Assembly (NCBI RefSeq): GCF_000013225.1
Contig: NC_007776.1
Location: 1,983,501-2,047,500 of the forward strand
DNA from: Synechococcus sp. JA-2-3B'a(2-13)
GTDB lineage: Bacteria > Cyanobacteriota > Cyanobacteriia > Thermostichales > Thermostichaceae
Direction of reading: 5' to 3'
DNA: 64,000 bases
Positions within the stretch are counted from its first letter, which is position 1, and every line of letters starts with the position of its first letter. Made by a program: the position numbers and the translations under genes. A model generated the notes under the pieces. The model saw nothing but the letters and a program-made list of their open reading frames with translations. It searched no databases and was not told where the DNA came from. Positions 36,366-47,028 of the stretch are shown here, piece after piece.

Positions 36366-37001
36366 ATGGTGGCCCAGGTGATTACCATCGATCACCCTCT
36401 GGTGCAGCACAAGCTCAGCCTCATGCGCCGTGTTGAAACTACAACCGCCGACTTCCGAGCGCTGATGCGGGAGATCAGCCTCTTGATGGCCTACGAGGTG
36501 ACCCGCGATCTGCCCCTCAAGCTACAGCCCATTCAAACCCCGATGGCCCCAATGTTGGCGCCGATGTTGGCGGCAGAGAAAAAGTTGGTGCTTGTCTCCA
36601 TCCTGCGGGCCGGCCAAGGGCTCCTCGACGGCATGCTGGAGCTGATCCCATCAGCACGGGTGGGGCATATCGGCCTATATCGGGATCCCCATACCCTGAT
36701 CCCCATCGAGTACTACTTCAAGGTGCCCACCGATATCGAAGATCGTGAGGTGCTGGTGGTGGATCCAATGTTGGCCACCGGCCATTCGGCAGCAGCGGCT
36801 GTAGCGCGCCTACGCCAAACCCGACCCCAGTCGATCCGCTTCATCTGCCTGGTGGCCGCCCCAGAAGGGATCCGATATTTCCACAAACAGAACCCGGATG
36901 TGCCGATTTATACCGCTGCTGTAGACGATGGCCTAGACGAGCACGGCTACATCCTCCCCGGCCTAGGAGATGCAGGGGATCGCCTGTTCGGCACCCGCTG
37001 A
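36366..37001 (+). CDS. upp: uracil phosphoribosyltransferase
   Basis: A 211-residue UPRT salvaging uracil to UMP with PRPP. The PRPP loop [18 protein letters not shown] and the C-terminal uracil-binding [24 protein letters not shown] are intact. The ATG at 36366 gives the normal length; the frame is open upstream but antisense to the phosphatase gene. AGGAG precedes the start. Confidence 0.95.
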   Translation: MVAQVITIDHPLVQHKLSLMRRVETTTADFRALMREISLLMAYEVTRDLPLKLQPIQTPMAPMLAPMLAAEKKLVLVSILRAGQGLLDGMLELIPSARVGHIGLYRDPHTLIPIEYYFKVPTDIEDREVLVVDPMLATGHSAAAAVARLRQTRPQSIRFICLVAAPEGIRYFHKQNPDVPIYTAAVDDGLDEHGYILPGLGDAGDRLFGTR

Positions 37002-37073
37002 TACAAGAGTGCCATGCCTACAGCACCCTATGTTGCTGCGCCACACTGAACGGGAACCGCACCGCTGTCGCGA

Positions 37074-40000
37074 TTAGGAAGTTGGGTTGGGCGCCAACAA
37101 CTGTTCCCCCCTCAACATGCGGGCAGCAGCGCTGAGCAGCTCCTCTTCCAGATAGGGCTTGGTGAAGTAGGCAGTTGCTCCCAGCTCCCGTGCTGTTTGC
37201 CGGTGCCGTTCTGCCCCCCGCGAGGTGAGCATGGCAACCGGGAGATGCTTGAAGTTGCTGTCTTCCCGCAGGCGGGTGAGCAGTTCTAGGCCGTCCATCC
37301 GCGGCATCTCGATGTCGCAGAAGATGAGGTCGCAGGGCAGGCCGCCGCGCAGCTTTTCCCAGGCATCCTGGCCATCCCGCGCCTGTTCCACCCGGTAGCC
37401 CACCTTCTGGAAAGACATCGAGAGCAGCTCCCGAACGGTGATCGAGTCGTCCACGATCAGCACCGTGGTCTGACGCACCTCTTCCGGGGTCGGCTCCTCA
37501 TCCCGGTGATCCAGCCAGAAGCGGTTGAGATCCCGACGGCGACCGTGGGCTATGTCCACCAGCTCGATGATGTCGGCAATCGGCAGCACCCGCCCGTTCC
37601 CCAACACCGTTGCCCCAGAAATGCCCGGCGGCTTGGGCACAGGCCCGCGCAGTTGCTTGATCACGATTTCCTGCTCTTCCACGAAGCTGTCCACCTGCAG
37701 GGCAACATACTGGCCGGCACTTTGCAGGATGACAATGGGAATGATGCCCTCATCCTGAGTGATGCTGTACACCTCAGAACGGCTGCGGCTGTGGCTGCGG
37801 CTGTAGGCCAGCAGATTCGAGAGGGGCTGGAAGGGAAGGCGCTGATCCCGCCAGAGAATCGAGGGCCGCCCCTGCTCATCCGGCTGAACTTCGTCGGCAG
37901 GAACATCCAGCATCTCCTCCACGCCATCCAGGGGGAAGGCGATCAGGGCTTTGTCGCTGACACACACCATGGCCTTGGAGATGCTCAGGGTGAGGGGGAG
38001 GCGGATGGTGAAGGTGGTTCCTTTGCCCCGCACAGAATCCACTTGGATACTGCCGCGCAGATCGGTGATGTTGCGGCGCACCACATCCAAGCCAACCCCC
38101 CGCCCGGCCAGATCGTCCACCTCGCTGGCCTCGCGAACGCTGAAGCCGGGGTGGAAGAGAACGTTGAACACTTCGTCTTCGTCGGCTTGCTCCGACAGCA
38201 GCCCCAGCCTTTGGGCCTTGGCCTTGACCTTCTCCACCGGGATCCCGGCGCCATCGTCCGAGACGATGATGATGGTTTGGTTGCCCTGATAGAAGGCCTT
38301 GACGGTGATCTTGCCCTCAGGGGGCTTGCCCGCCCGCCGCCGCTCCTCAGGGGTCTCGATCCCGTGTACCAGGGCGTTGTTCACCAAGTGGGTCATGGGG
38401 TCATAGAGCTCCTCCAGGATGGCCTTGTCGATGAGCGTGTCACGGCCTTCCACCACCAGGCTGGCCTGCTTGCCCGTTTTGATGGAGAGATCCCGAATGG
38501 CGCGGGGCAACCGATCGGCAACTTGCGAGAAGGGCACCATGCGCGCCCGGTTCAGGCCCTCTTGCAGTTGGGTGGTTACCTGCCGGAATTGGCGGGTGAT
38601 CTGCTCGGCCTCATCCACGGCAAACTCGATGTCGGAGGAGGACTCGCGCACCCGCACGATGAGCTCAATGATCTCCTGGGCCAGAGCGTGGAAGGCCGTA
38701 AACTGATCCATCTCCAGCTTGTCGAACTCTTGGCCGGAGGAATGACTCCGCCTTCCTCGGCTGGACCCCTCCCCATTTCGACCGAAGCCCACCGTTACCG
38801 TGCCGCCATAGGCTGAGCTGCTGCGGCTGGAGAACAAAGCCGATTCCAGCAAGGAGCGGTCATACTGATCCCGCATGCGCTGGCCCAGATCCCCTAGCTG
38901 TTGCACACGGCCCAACAGGCCATCCAGAAACTGGCGCAGACGGGTTTGGTTTTGCTCCATGCTGTTGCGGATGACCACCAACTCTCCCACCAGGTTGTTG
39001 ATGGAGTCGAGGTGGCGCACCTCCACCCGCATCACAGGGTTGCTGAGGGCAGCAGTTCGCCGTGAAGTCGGCCCAGTTGCCGCCGGAGCGGGAGCAGCAA
39101 CAGATGGTGAAGGTGTAGGAGCAGCGGCAGGTGCTTGGGCAGGAACCTCGAGATCGCCCAGGAGCGATTCCAGCTGGGCTGCAAAGTCGTCAGCAGCCTC
39201 GCCGCTCGCGGCTGCAGGGGATCCCACAAGGGGGGCGATAGCCTTTTCTAGCTCAGGGGTTACCGCCGGCTCGGCAGCGTCGAAGAGGGCGGCCAAATCG
39301 TCCAAACGGGGAGCCGGAGCAGCTTCCAGCGCCTCTTCCTCTGGGGTCTCGGCCTCGCCAACAGGAACGGCTAAGGATTCATCCTCTGCAAACAGGCTGG
39401 CCAACTGGCTTTCCAGATCGTCCTCCGCAGGCTGGAGGGCATTTTCTTCCTCCAGTGCGGCAACCGGCGGCTCTGGCTCAGACACGGGCACTTCCGCCAG
39501 GCTGCTCGCTTGCAAAGCTTCTGTGTCCTCCAGGAAGGTGGCAAGATCCAAGGGGGGTTCTTCTTGGGGCGCTTCCCCTTCTGCAAAGAACTGGCTCAAC
39601 TCATCCAGATCCACCTGGCTGTCGCTATCCATGGCCGAGAGGGATCCCCTGGCCCCCAGGCTCAGTTCTTCTGGGTCGGATTCCTGGGTGAATAGGGCAT
39701 CGAGACGGTCGAAGGAGAGCTCGGGGGAAGGGGCGACTGCCTCCTCAGCCGTGGGTTGCAGGTCTGCGAAAGACTCCTCCTGGACCGGGAACAGATCCTC
39801 CAGAAGCGCCCACTCCTGGGCTTCTGCTGTGTCCCCGGCTGCTGATTGGGTCAGGGGGATGGAGTCCCCATCGGACGCCTCCTCGAGGGTCTCGCCGGCG
39901 AAGAGATCCCCTAGGCTCAGCTCGGCTCCGAAGTCTGGAATTGGCGATTCCCTCGGCTCATTGGCCATGTCGGGCGACGTGGGGAAGGGTTCGCCGATAA

Positions 40001-42491
40001 AGAGATCCCCCAGTTGCTCAGCTTCGGCAGCATCAGCCTCAGCGATGTCCAGGGATGGGCCAAAAGAGGGATCCAAAAATACGGAAGGTTCACTTGCTTC
40101 CGGCATCGACCAAGCCGGATCGGCTTCTGCCGCAGGGGTGGAAAAAAAGCTCTCCAGGCTGTCTTCGGCAGTATCGAAGGCAGCAGAGCCGGCGAACTCT
40201 GAGGATCCCACCTCGTCGGATCCCGACTCTGCCAGATAATCTGCTGGGATGGAAAAATCCTCCGGCTGGATATCCGCGGAAAATTCAGCCCAGAGATCTG
40301 CTGCGATTTCCCCATCCTCAAGGGCTTCCTGAAGGGGTGGGGACGGTTCAGCCGCCCAAGGATCGGCCTCCGGCTCACCAGCGGGAACGGCCTCCAAGTC
40401 CGGAAGCTGAGACCCTTCCTGCCGGAAAGCACTCTCTACGGGAAGTTCCTCCAGCTCAAATAGGGCCTCTACCCCGGCACTTGCGGCTTCGTCTGGGACA
40501 AAGCCGGATCCCTCGCCCATTTCCGCAGCAACGCTCTGGGCAGTCGGCTCCTGTTCAGCATCCCAGGCAGGCTCAGCAGAGACAAACCCCTCTGCCCCTT
40601 CACCCACCACTTCGGCAAACAGCTCCGCCAGATCGGCCTCAGCTCTCTCCTCATCCAACCTTGGGCTCAGATCCTCAAAGGTCTGCAAGAGGGGCTCAGG
40701 AGAGGAGGGGATCAGCTCCGTTGGGAACTCTTCGATATCGGATAGCGCTTCTGCGTTGGCAAACAGCTCGTCAAAGGCTGAGGTGGCTTCTTCCTCCAGA
40801 TCCAAGGGAGTGGCATAGAGCTCCGCTCCGCTAACGCGACCGAAGTCGTCCGCAACAGAGGCCAAGTCAGCTCCCTGCCCGTCCTCTTCTGGGCTTTCTG
40901 CCGGCACGGCAGCTGTCCTCCAGTCTTCCTCCCAAGCCGCTTCGGCTCGGATCCCTGGCCAACTCAGATCCAGATCCCCCTCTTCCGCGGGAGCAGATCG
41001 GTGCTCTGAATCTGTTCCCGCCAGCGGGACGGAGTCCTCAGCAGTGCCCACTTCCCATAGGGATGAGGGCTGTTCCGCCGCCAGATCTCCGCTTGCCTCT
41101 GCGCTCTCCTGCTCCGGCGACAGGGCAGCTCCGGGCTCATCCTCTTGAAAGGATGTCTCGGCGAGGGCTACCGCTTCCCAGCTCAGATCGGGGGTAGCGC
41201 CTTCCTCCGCAGGGATCCCAGCAGCCACAGCCCAATCCTCCGAGGCACCCTCCTCGGGTTGGGGGAACAGCGGCTCTGCCTCAGACTCCCAAGCCAGACC
41301 AAGCTCGAAGGGCTCAGGGACTTCTGGCTCTTCAGGGGCTGCCGGAACAGGGCGGAAAGCCAGCAGCTCAGCCGAGGGCTGAATGGTGTTTGCCGCTCCA
41401 TTGGCCAGAGCCTGGTGGGCTTGCTTCAGATCTCGCAGCACCGGCAGGGCCAACTGCCGCAAATCCTGGCTGGGATCCGCCAAAATCTCGCCCACCAAGC
41501 GGGTCAAGTCTGTCCAGCCTCCCAGTTCCAGAGCCGAAGATTGCCCCAAATCCTGCAAAGATTGGGCCAGAGCTTGCAGAGCCGGTCGAGTGGCCGGGTC
41601 GTCAGGACGTTTGAACAGCTCCAGCATCTGGCGCAGCAGGGCCGGGATCTGCTGATGCACCACCACCTCAAGGGGATCCGGCGGGGCAGGAGGGGCGGCA
41701 GGGCGAGCCAATTGTTGCAGTTCTGAAGAAGGGGCAACCTGTTCGGCCTTGCCGTCTAGGATGAGCTGCTGTCCCTGCTTCAAATCCCGCAAGGCAACCA
41801 AAGCCAAAGTTCGCAGGTCGGCATCGGGGTTGCCCAGGGCTTGCTCGAAGGTTTCCGTCAACTGTTGCCAGCCCGCCAGATGATGGACTTGCCCGATCTC
41901 CTTGAGAACGGCGTTCGCCGCCACCAAACGCTCTCGGACATCTGCCTGATCCCGTTGTTTAAACAGCTCCAGCATCTGGCGCAACTGCTGCGGCACCACC
42001 TCCGCCATGTCCTGCTGCAGGGTGCGAACCGCCGGCGGCGAGACGGGAGCTGAGACAGGGCCCTCGCCGAGAAGATTTTGAATGTGCCTTTCGGTCTCTT
42101 GAAAAACCGGCTCCAATTCCGCCAGGGTGGTGTTGCTGACTTCCTGGGTGAGGCCGCGGGGGCTCTGCAGCTCCTCCAACAACATCGAAAGCCCATCAAA
42201 AGCCCGCAGCAGCAGGGTTTCCAGGTGCTGATCGACAGGCACTCCGCCTGGACGGGAGCGAAAGATGTTGAAAAAATCTTCCATGCGGTGGGCCGTCCGT
42301 TGGATGCTGGTGAGGCCCAGCATGGCAGCTCCCCCCTTGATGGAGTGAGCAGCTCGAAACAGCTCGTTGATCAGCTCGGGATCGCTCATACTGTCCCGCA
42401 AGCTGAGGAGCACTTGTTCAATCGTTGCCAAGTGGTCGCGGGCTTCTTCGATGAAATAACTGAGGATCCGCTTTTGTGCTTCTTCATTCAT
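37074..42491 (-). CDS. hybrid CheA-type histidine kinase (PilL/ChpA-like)
   Basis: A 1805-residue kinase. Residues 1-110 form an HPt domain (AAHSIKGGAAM, phosphoacceptor His49). About 115-385 carry two partly repeated helical segments (QLRQMLELFKQRD, LLRQMLELFKRPD). About 390-1120 are acidic, low-complexity and probably disordered. About 1145-1290 is the dimer domain, 1290-1490 the ATPase (DDGAGIP, GRGVGLDVV), 1500-1640 a CheW domain and 1670-1795 a receiver (FCDIEMPRMDG). It drives pilus-based taxis with the genes upstream. A copy of the dispersed repeat sits twice in the acidic region. Confidence 0.93.
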   Translation of the reverse strand: MNEEAQKRILSYFIEEARDHLATIEQVLLSLRDSMSDPELINELFRAAHSIKGGAAMLGLTSIQRTAHRMEDFFNIFRSRPGGVPVDQHLETLLLRAFDGLSMLLEELQSPRGLTQEVSNTTLAELEPVFQETERHIQNLLGEGPVSAPVSPPAVRTLQQDMAEVVPQQLRQMLELFKQRDQADVRERLVAANAVLKEIGQVHHLAGWQQLTETFEQALGNPDADLRTLALVALRDLKQGQQLILDGKAEQVAPSSELQQLARPAAPPAPPDPLEVVVHQQIPALLRQMLELFKRPDDPATRPALQALAQSLQDLGQSSALELGGWTDLTRLVGEILADPSQDLRQLALPVLRDLKQAHQALANGAANTIQPSAELLAFRPVPAAPEEPEVPEPFELGLAWESEAEPLFPQPEEGASEDWAVAAGIPAEEGATPDLSWEAVALAETSFQEDEPGAALSPEQESAEASGDLAAEQPSSLWEVGTAEDSVPLAGTDSEHRSAPAEEGDLDLSWPGIRAEAAWEEDWRTAAVPAESPEEDGQGADLASVADDFGRVSGAELYATPLDLEEEATSAFDELFANAEALSDIEEFPTELIPSSPEPLLQTFEDLSPRLDEERAEADLAELFAEVVGEGAEGFVSAEPAWDAEQEPTAQSVAAEMGEGSGFVPDEAASAGVEALFELEELPVESAFRQEGSQLPDLEAVPAGEPEADPWAAEPSPPLQEALEDGEIAADLWAEFSADIQPEDFSIPADYLAESGSDEVGSSEFAGSAAFDTAEDSLESFFSTPAAEADPAWSMPEASEPSVFLDPSFGPSLDIAEADAAEAEQLGDLFIGEPFPTSPDMANEPRESPIPDFGAELSLGDLFAGETLEEASDGDSIPLTQSAAGDTAEAQEWALLEDLFPVQEESFADLQPTAEEAVAPSPELSFDRLDALFTQESDPEELSLGARGSLSAMDSDSQVDLDELSQFFAEGEAPQEEPPLDLATFLEDTEALQASSLAEVPVSEPEPPVAALEEENALQPAEDDLESQLASLFAEDESLAVPVGEAETPEEEALEAAPAPRLDDLAALFDAAEPAVTPELEKAIAPLVGSPAAASGEAADDFAAQLESLLGDLEVPAQAPAAAPTPSPSVAAPAPAATGPTSRRTAALSNPVMRVEVRHLDSINNLVGELVVIRNSMEQNQTRLRQFLDGLLGRVQQLGDLGQRMRDQYDRSLLESALFSSRSSSAYGGTVTVGFGRNGEGSSRGRRSHSSGQEFDKLEMDQFTAFHALAQEIIELIVRVRESSSDIEFAVDEAEQITRQFRQVTTQLQEGLNRARMVPFSQVADRLPRAIRDLSIKTGKQASLVVEGRDTLIDKAILEELYDPMTHLVNNALVHGIETPEERRRAGKPPEGKITVKAFYQGNQTIIIVSDDGAGIPVEKVKAKAQRLGLLSEQADEDEVFNVLFHPGFSVREASEVDDLAGRGVGLDVVRRNITDLRGSIQVDSVRGKGTTFTIRLPLTLSISKAMVCVSDKALIAFPLDGVEEMLDVPADEVQPDEQGRPSILWRDQRLPFQPLSNLLAYSRSHSRSRSEVYSITQDEGIIPIVILQSAGQYVALQVDSFVEEQEIVIKQLRGPVPKPPGISGATVLGNGRVLPIADIIELVDIAHGRRRDLNRFWLDHRDEEPTPEEVRQTTVLIVDDSITVRELLSMSFQKVGYRVEQARDGQDAWEKLRGGLPCDLIFCDIEMPRMDGLELLTRLREDSNFKHLPVAMLTSRGAERHRQTARELGATAYFTKPYLEEELLSAAARMLRGEQLLAPNPTS
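40820..40841 (-). repeat. dispersed short repeat copy (divergent) in kinase gene
   Basis: Minus strand GGTCGCGTTAGCGGAGCGGAGC, read in frame as Gly-Arg-Val-Ser-Gly-Ala-Glu within the acidic linker. Two mismatches to the core. Confidence 0.45.
41019..41037 (+). repeat. dispersed short repeat copy in kinase gene, opposite orientation
   Basis: Plus strand CGCC then AGCGGGACGGAGTCC; the gene reads the complement in frame as Asp-Ser-Val-Pro-Leu-Ala in the acidic linker. Confidence 0.55.
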
Positions 42492-42682
42492 GGCAGGAGG
42501 CCCTTCCTACAGCCCACAGGTATGCATCAGTAATAGCAGACCGGACAGATTGAGGCTCGCCTGAGCGAAGAGTCCGGCCAAAAGTCGGAACAGGGGGATC
42601 CCAGTGGCATTTGCTAAGGATCGATAACGTCTCCTGCATGGGGATCCTTGTCCCTAGAATGCCCTCAAAACAGCAGATTTGC

Positions 42683-45175
42683 TCATTCATCCCCAACCCG
42701 GAAGCGACCGACAGAAGTTTGCAACTCGCGGGCGATGCTCACCAACTGTTGGAGCGAAGTTGCCACCTTCTGCGCCTCTTTAGAAGTCTCGTTGGCGGTC
42801 AACTCCACCGATTGCATCACCTGCGCCACAGAGCGAGAGGTTTCCGTTTGTTGCACGGTGGCCTGAGAGATCGCCCGCACCAACTCGTCGATCCGGCGAC
42901 TGACCTCGATAATCTCGTCCAGGCTGTTCTTGGCCTGCTCGGCCCGCCGCGTCCCCTCGATCACCAGTTGGGTGCCTTCTTCCATAGCCGTCATCACGTT
43001 GCCGGTTTCCGATTGAATCTGCAACACGATCTGCTCGATCTCCTTCGAGGCTTTGGCGGCTCGGTCGGCCAGTTGTCGCACTTCGTCGGCCACAATGGCA
43101 AAACCCCGTCCCGATTCCCCGGCTCGGGCCGCCTCGATACTGGCGTTCAGGGCAAGCAGGTTGGTGCGCGAGGCAATTTGAGAGATCAAAGCCACAATTT
43201 TGGAAATTTCCTGCGAGGATTCCGCCAATCGCTTCACTTTGCGGGTGGTTTCTGCCACGGTTTCGCGAATTTCCAGGATGCCACTTACCGTGCGATCCAC
43301 AGCTTCTCCACCCCGAGCGGCTGCTTCTGTGGCCTGGGCGGTCACGTTGGCCGCTTCGCGGGCGTTGCTGGCCACCTGTTGAATGGAGTCCGTCATCTCC
43401 TGAATGGAGTTGAGGGAGTTGGAGATCTCCTCCGCCTGGCGCAAAGCATCGGCAGAGAGGCTGCGGGCAAAGTCCTCGTTCTGCAAGGCGGCATCGTTCA
43501 CGGCGGCAGCAGCCCGCTTCACCTGGCTGACAATGTCTCGCAGACTGCGAATGGTCAGGTTAAAGGAGTCGGCCACAGCCCCCAGCACGTCGGCAGTCAC
43601 CTCTGCCCGCACCGTCAGGTCTCCACGGGCAGCCCCTTCCACGTCGTCCAGCAGGCGAATCACCTGGCGCTGTAGGTCTTCCTTAGCTTGCCCTTGCTCG
43701 GCAGCCCGCTGGCTCAGTTCGGCGAAGTTGGCTTCAAGGGCAGCCGCCATCTGGTTAAAGCTGTCGGCCAAGCGCCCCAGCTCATCGTGGGTGTTGACTG
43801 TGGCTCGTACTGAATAATTCCCCTGAGCCAAGGCGGCAAAATGACTGGCCAGCTCTTGGGCGGTGGAGCGAATTTGTTTGGCACTGCTGGCCCCGAGGAT
43901 AACCCCTGCTCCTGTGCCGATCAGCCCGCCTCCAATCACCCCGGCAATCAAGCGAGCTCCCCCATTGGCCGGGATCCCAAGGCCAATCGCCAAGCCGGCA
44001 GCCAAACTCACAGCTCCTTGGATAAGCGCTATGGCCAATTGCCGATCCCCAATCGGTCGGTTGGCGATCCCAGCAGAGGTTCTTGCCCCTTGTTCACCTA
44101 CACTGGAAATAGGGAGGGAGGCCGTGGGCAGCAGAACTTGGGCCGCTCCGCTGCCGGTCTCCGCCATTGGGCTCATCCCCCCAATCGCCCCCTCATCTGG
44201 GCGGAAGGCCCCCACTGGCTCGCCGCCATCCATGCCGGCAAGTTCGCGATCCAGGCTGTCTAGCTCGTCAAGCTCGAAGAGGGCAGAGCCGGGACTGGCA
44301 GTATCTTCGTCGGGAGCAGGGATCGGCTCACTCATGGGGGCAGCCAATTCGGTCGGCAGGCTTTCTTCCAGGGATCCCCCTTCCTCTTCCTCAAAACCAG
44401 GCAGGGAGAAGCCCATCTCATTGGGAAAATCGGCATCGCCGGCCAACTGCGTAATGGAGTCGAAGTTGTCTTCTAGGGCTTCCAGATGCTCTCGATCGAA
44501 CTCGTTGAGGAAGGCAAAGTCATCTTCGACCACCGGATCGGTTTGAGGCCCGCCCTCTTCCGAGCCTACCCGTCGCGAGGTGGCCGGTGGTGTTACCCGA
44601 GAATGGGTCGGCATCGGGTGAGATGAACCCAATGGATCAGCTCCCGGCATTTGCAGGCCGGTCTCCAAGGGATCCCTGAATCTCTCTTCCCCCATGAAAT
44701 CGCTGCCAAGGCTGTCTGCCTCCAGTGGAAAGGGATTCTGAGCAAAGGGATCCGCCTCCTCTTCCCCCATCTCCTCGAACTGCAAGAAGGGATCGGGAGC
44801 AGAGAAAGCCTCTTCCGAAAAGGCATCCGACCCAGGTGCAAACTCATCTGGAGGGCGAAACTCGTCCGCTTCTGGGGAATCGGGAAGATCCGCCAGCTCC
44901 GGTGCCATTTGCAACAGCTCTTCTAGACCCTTCCGGGCCGACTCCAGCTCATCGGGATCACTGGCTGTTTGTAAAATGATGTTGTAGGTTTGGCGAGCTT
45001 CCAACAACTGCCCAGCTTGTTTTTGTGCCAAAGCCAGCAGCAGCTTGACAGCAGTATCTTGCGGTTCAGCAGCGGCCACTTGGTTGAACAACCGCACCGC
45101 CCGGACGTAGTCTCCCTGCCAAAAGGCGGCCATCGCATCGGTGTAGTCTCTCTGACTGTTCGCGCTCGGAACCAT
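42683..45175 (-). CDS. methyl-accepting chemotaxis protein (PilJ-like) with N-terminal TPR
   Basis: An 830-residue transducer. Residues about 8-85 are TPR-like ([17 protein letters not shown]), 90-370 acidic and low complexity, and about 385-440 two adjacent membrane helices rich in glycine with almost no periplasmic loop. HAMP follows at about 445-500, then a signalling domain about 590-825 with the hallmark [21 protein letters not shown]. The ATG at 45175 has GGGAGG upstream. With no periplasmic sensor, input probably comes from cytoplasmic partners bound by the TPR. Confidence 0.92.
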   Translation of the reverse strand: MVPSANSQRDYTDAMAAFWQGDYVRAVRLFNQVAAAEPQDTAVKLLLALAQKQAGQLLEARQTYNIILQTASDPDELESARKGLEELLQMAPELADLPDSPEADEFRPPDEFAPGSDAFSEEAFSAPDPFLQFEEMGEEEADPFAQNPFPLEADSLGSDFMGEERFRDPLETGLQMPGADPLGSSHPMPTHSRVTPPATSRRVGSEEGGPQTDPVVEDDFAFLNEFDREHLEALEDNFDSITQLAGDADFPNEMGFSLPGFEEEEGGSLEESLPTELAAPMSEPIPAPDEDTASPGSALFELDELDSLDRELAGMDGGEPVGAFRPDEGAIGGMSPMAETGSGAAQVLLPTASLPISSVGEQGARTSAGIANRPIGDRQLAIALIQGAVSLAAGLAIGLGIPANGGARLIAGVIGGGLIGTGAGVILGASSAKQIRSTAQELASHFAALAQGNYSVRATVNTHDELGRLADSFNQMAAALEANFAELSQRAAEQGQAKEDLQRQVIRLLDDVEGAARGDLTVRAEVTADVLGAVADSFNLTIRSLRDIVSQVKRAAAAVNDAALQNEDFARSLSADALRQAEEISNSLNSIQEMTDSIQQVASNAREAANVTAQATEAAARGGEAVDRTVSGILEIRETVAETTRKVKRLAESSQEISKIVALISQIASRTNLLALNASIEAARAGESGRGFAIVADEVRQLADRAAKASKEIEQIVLQIQSETGNVMTAMEEGTQLVIEGTRRAEQAKNSLDEIIEVSRRIDELVRAISQATVQQTETSRSVAQVMQSVELTANETSKEAQKVATSLQQLVSIARELQTSVGRFRVGDE

Positions 45176-45466
45176 GGATCCTCCCTTCACTGCTTGCCTA
45201 CCTCTGTTCACGCGTCAACACAGATGCAAACGGAACGCCCCCAACACCTCAAAACCCCATGGATGCAGGCTATCCCCCCTTTTCCACATTCAGTCAAGCA
45301 AGAGTGGGCCTTTCTGCCGCCGTCTCAGGGCTTACCCTCAACAGCCTCGACACGCATCGGTAGGGGATAGATTTGGTCCAACTTTCCCCATTGTGGCTGG
45401 AGTTAGCTTGGATCTTTGATAGGAACTATACACTTTCCTCTCGCCGAACTCACAGGGGGCCGCTTG

Positions 45467-46000
45467 TCAACCCCAACGATTGGATCGCAGGATGGCCGAC
45501 TGATCCAGCAATGGCAAGCGCGATCCCGTTCCGGGCACCACCCATTCCCCTCGCAAAAAAGGAGCCATGGACTCAGGAGCCGTGAGGGCAGGCCGCACCA
45601 ATTCAGTCTTCAGCCACTCCATGCCTACAATTAAATCCACAGCCAAGCCCATGAGCAAATCCTGTTGATCCATCACGGCCACCACAGGAATCTCGGCTCG
45701 GTCGATGTTCAGGGGCGGGCTGATCCCCAAAAATTGCCCCAGGTCTGCAACCCAGATGATCTCGCCCCGCAAATTCAGCGTGCCCAGCAAAACTGGGGCC
45801 ACATTGGGCATGGGGGTGATTTTCTCTGGGCCAATGCTCATCACCTCCACAACCGATACCGCTGGCAGCGCAAATTCCTCCCCGGTGGCAATCTTGAACT
45901 TTAGGAATAGCTCACCTTCGGGAGCCTCCATCTCCCGCAACTCTTGGGTCTCATCCCCCATCAATAAATCCAGATCCCCCAGCATGATGCTCCCCCGCAT
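45467..46000 (-). CDS. CheW-like adaptor (PilI-like)
   Basis: A 177-residue CheW domain protein (FALPAVSVVEVMSI, LGTLNLRGEIIWVADLGQFLG). It links the PilJ-like receptor to the CheA-type kinase. The start at 46000 is used; a second ATG five codons on is equivalent. It lies between the second response regulator and the receptor gene; the 291-bp gap to the receptor gene shows no further gene. Confidence 0.9.
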   Translation of the reverse strand: MRGSIMLGDLDLLMGDETQELREMEAPEGELFLKFKIATGEEFALPAVSVVEVMSIGPEKITPMPNVAPVLLGTLNLRGEIIWVADLGQFLGISPPLNIDRAEIPVVAVMDQQDLLMGLAVDLIVGMEWLKTELVRPALTAPESMAPFLRGEWVVPGTGSRLPLLDQSAILRSNRWG

Positions 46001-46100
46001 GGATAGTCTTGTGGACTGTTGATCCCGCCCCCCTCCCTGCTTAAAACGCAGAGTCGTTCTCAGGACCTACCGAAAGGCGTGGAAGCAGAAGGGGCAGCTC

Positions 46101-46466
46101 TCAGCCTCTCAGTAATTGCTTAATCGTACCCACCAGTTCCTGGGGCTGGAAAGGCTTGGCAATGTAGGCATCCGCTCCCTGGCGGATCCCCCAGTAGCGG
46201 TCAAATTCTTCGCCCTTGGAAGAACACATGACGATGGGCGTTTTTTGGGTGAGAGGGTCGGCCTTGAGAAGACGGCACACCTCATAGCCGTTCATGCGCG
46301 GCATGACGATGTCCAGCACGATCAGGTCGGGTTTGTTTTGCTTCACCGCCTCTACGGCCTCCACCCCGTCTTCCACAGTCATCACCTCGAAGCCGTTTTC
46401 CTGCAGCAGCTTGCTGATCATCTCCCGCTGGGATTGGCTATCTTCCACCACCAAAACGCGACTCAT
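46101..46466 (-). CDS. single-domain response regulator (PilH/CheY-like)
   Basis: A 121-residue receiver domain: acidic pair VVEDSQSQ, phosphoacceptor in VLDIVMPRMNG, and the lysine in AKPF. There is no output domain, so it acts by protein contact. Its ATG overlaps the stop of the preceding regulator by four bases. It is closely similar to that neighbour, suggesting tandem duplication. Confidence 0.94.
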   Translation of the reverse strand: MSRVLVVEDSQSQREMISKLLQENGFEVMTVEDGVEAVEAVKQNKPDLIVLDIVMPRMNGYEVCRLLKADPLTQKTPIVMCSSKGEEFDRYWGIRQGADAYIAKPFQPQELVGTIKQLLRG

Positions 46467-46840
46467 TTCCGATTCATCTCCCGCAATTGATGTTTGATGG
46501 TCGCCAGGAGCTCTTGGGGCTTAAAGGGCTTGGTTACATAGGCATCCGCCTGGTTGCGCCTGGCCCACTCGATATCAAAGGTCTGGTCTTTGGTGGAACA
46601 CATGACGATGCGAATGTGTTTGGTACTTTCATCCCCCTTCACTTCCCGGCATACCTCGTAGCCGTTCATGCGCGGCATGACAATATCCAGCACCACCACA
46701 TCAGGCTTCTGCTGGCGAATGCACTCCATTGCCTCTACGCCGTCTGTTGCTGTGGAGACTTCCAAACCGTTCTCGGAAAGCAAGCTGGAAATGGTCTCCA
46801 GGTAGGTACGGCTGTCATCCACCACCAGCACTTTGCTCAT
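46463..46840 (-). CDS. single-domain response regulator (PilG/PilH-like)
   Basis: A 125-residue receiver (VVDDSRTY, VLDIVMPRMNG, TKPF). The ATG at 46840 gives the compact receiver; upstream codons to 46924 have no family content. It overlaps the next regulator as ATGA. The signal chain probably runs from the kinase to one motor-acting and one phosphate-sink regulator, as in Pil systems. Confidence 0.93.
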   Translation of the reverse strand: MSKVLVVDDSRTYLETISSLLSENGLEVSTATDGVEAMECIRQQKPDVVVLDIVMPRMNGYEVCREVKGDESTKHIRIVMCSTKDQTFDIEWARRNQADAYVTKPFKPQELLATIKHQLREMNRK

Positions 46841-47028
46841 CGCCGTCTTGCTCCTTTTGCACTCCCGCGCAACCGTCGGGCTGCTTTGACTGAGATTTCG
46901 CCTTCTAACCTCACCCGGCTCCATGGCTCCAAGTCAGCCATGCTACCCCTATTGTTTCGGTGAGGCCACTCTTCTGTCCAGTACCCCGCCCACAGTCTTC
47001 TGTGCCAACATTTTGGCTACCCCAACGC

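Noticed and set aside
38875..40239. 454-codon plus-strand Ser/Arg-rich frame antisense to the CheA-type kinase
   Set aside because: It is the complement of the acidic low-complexity linker; composition alone keeps it open.
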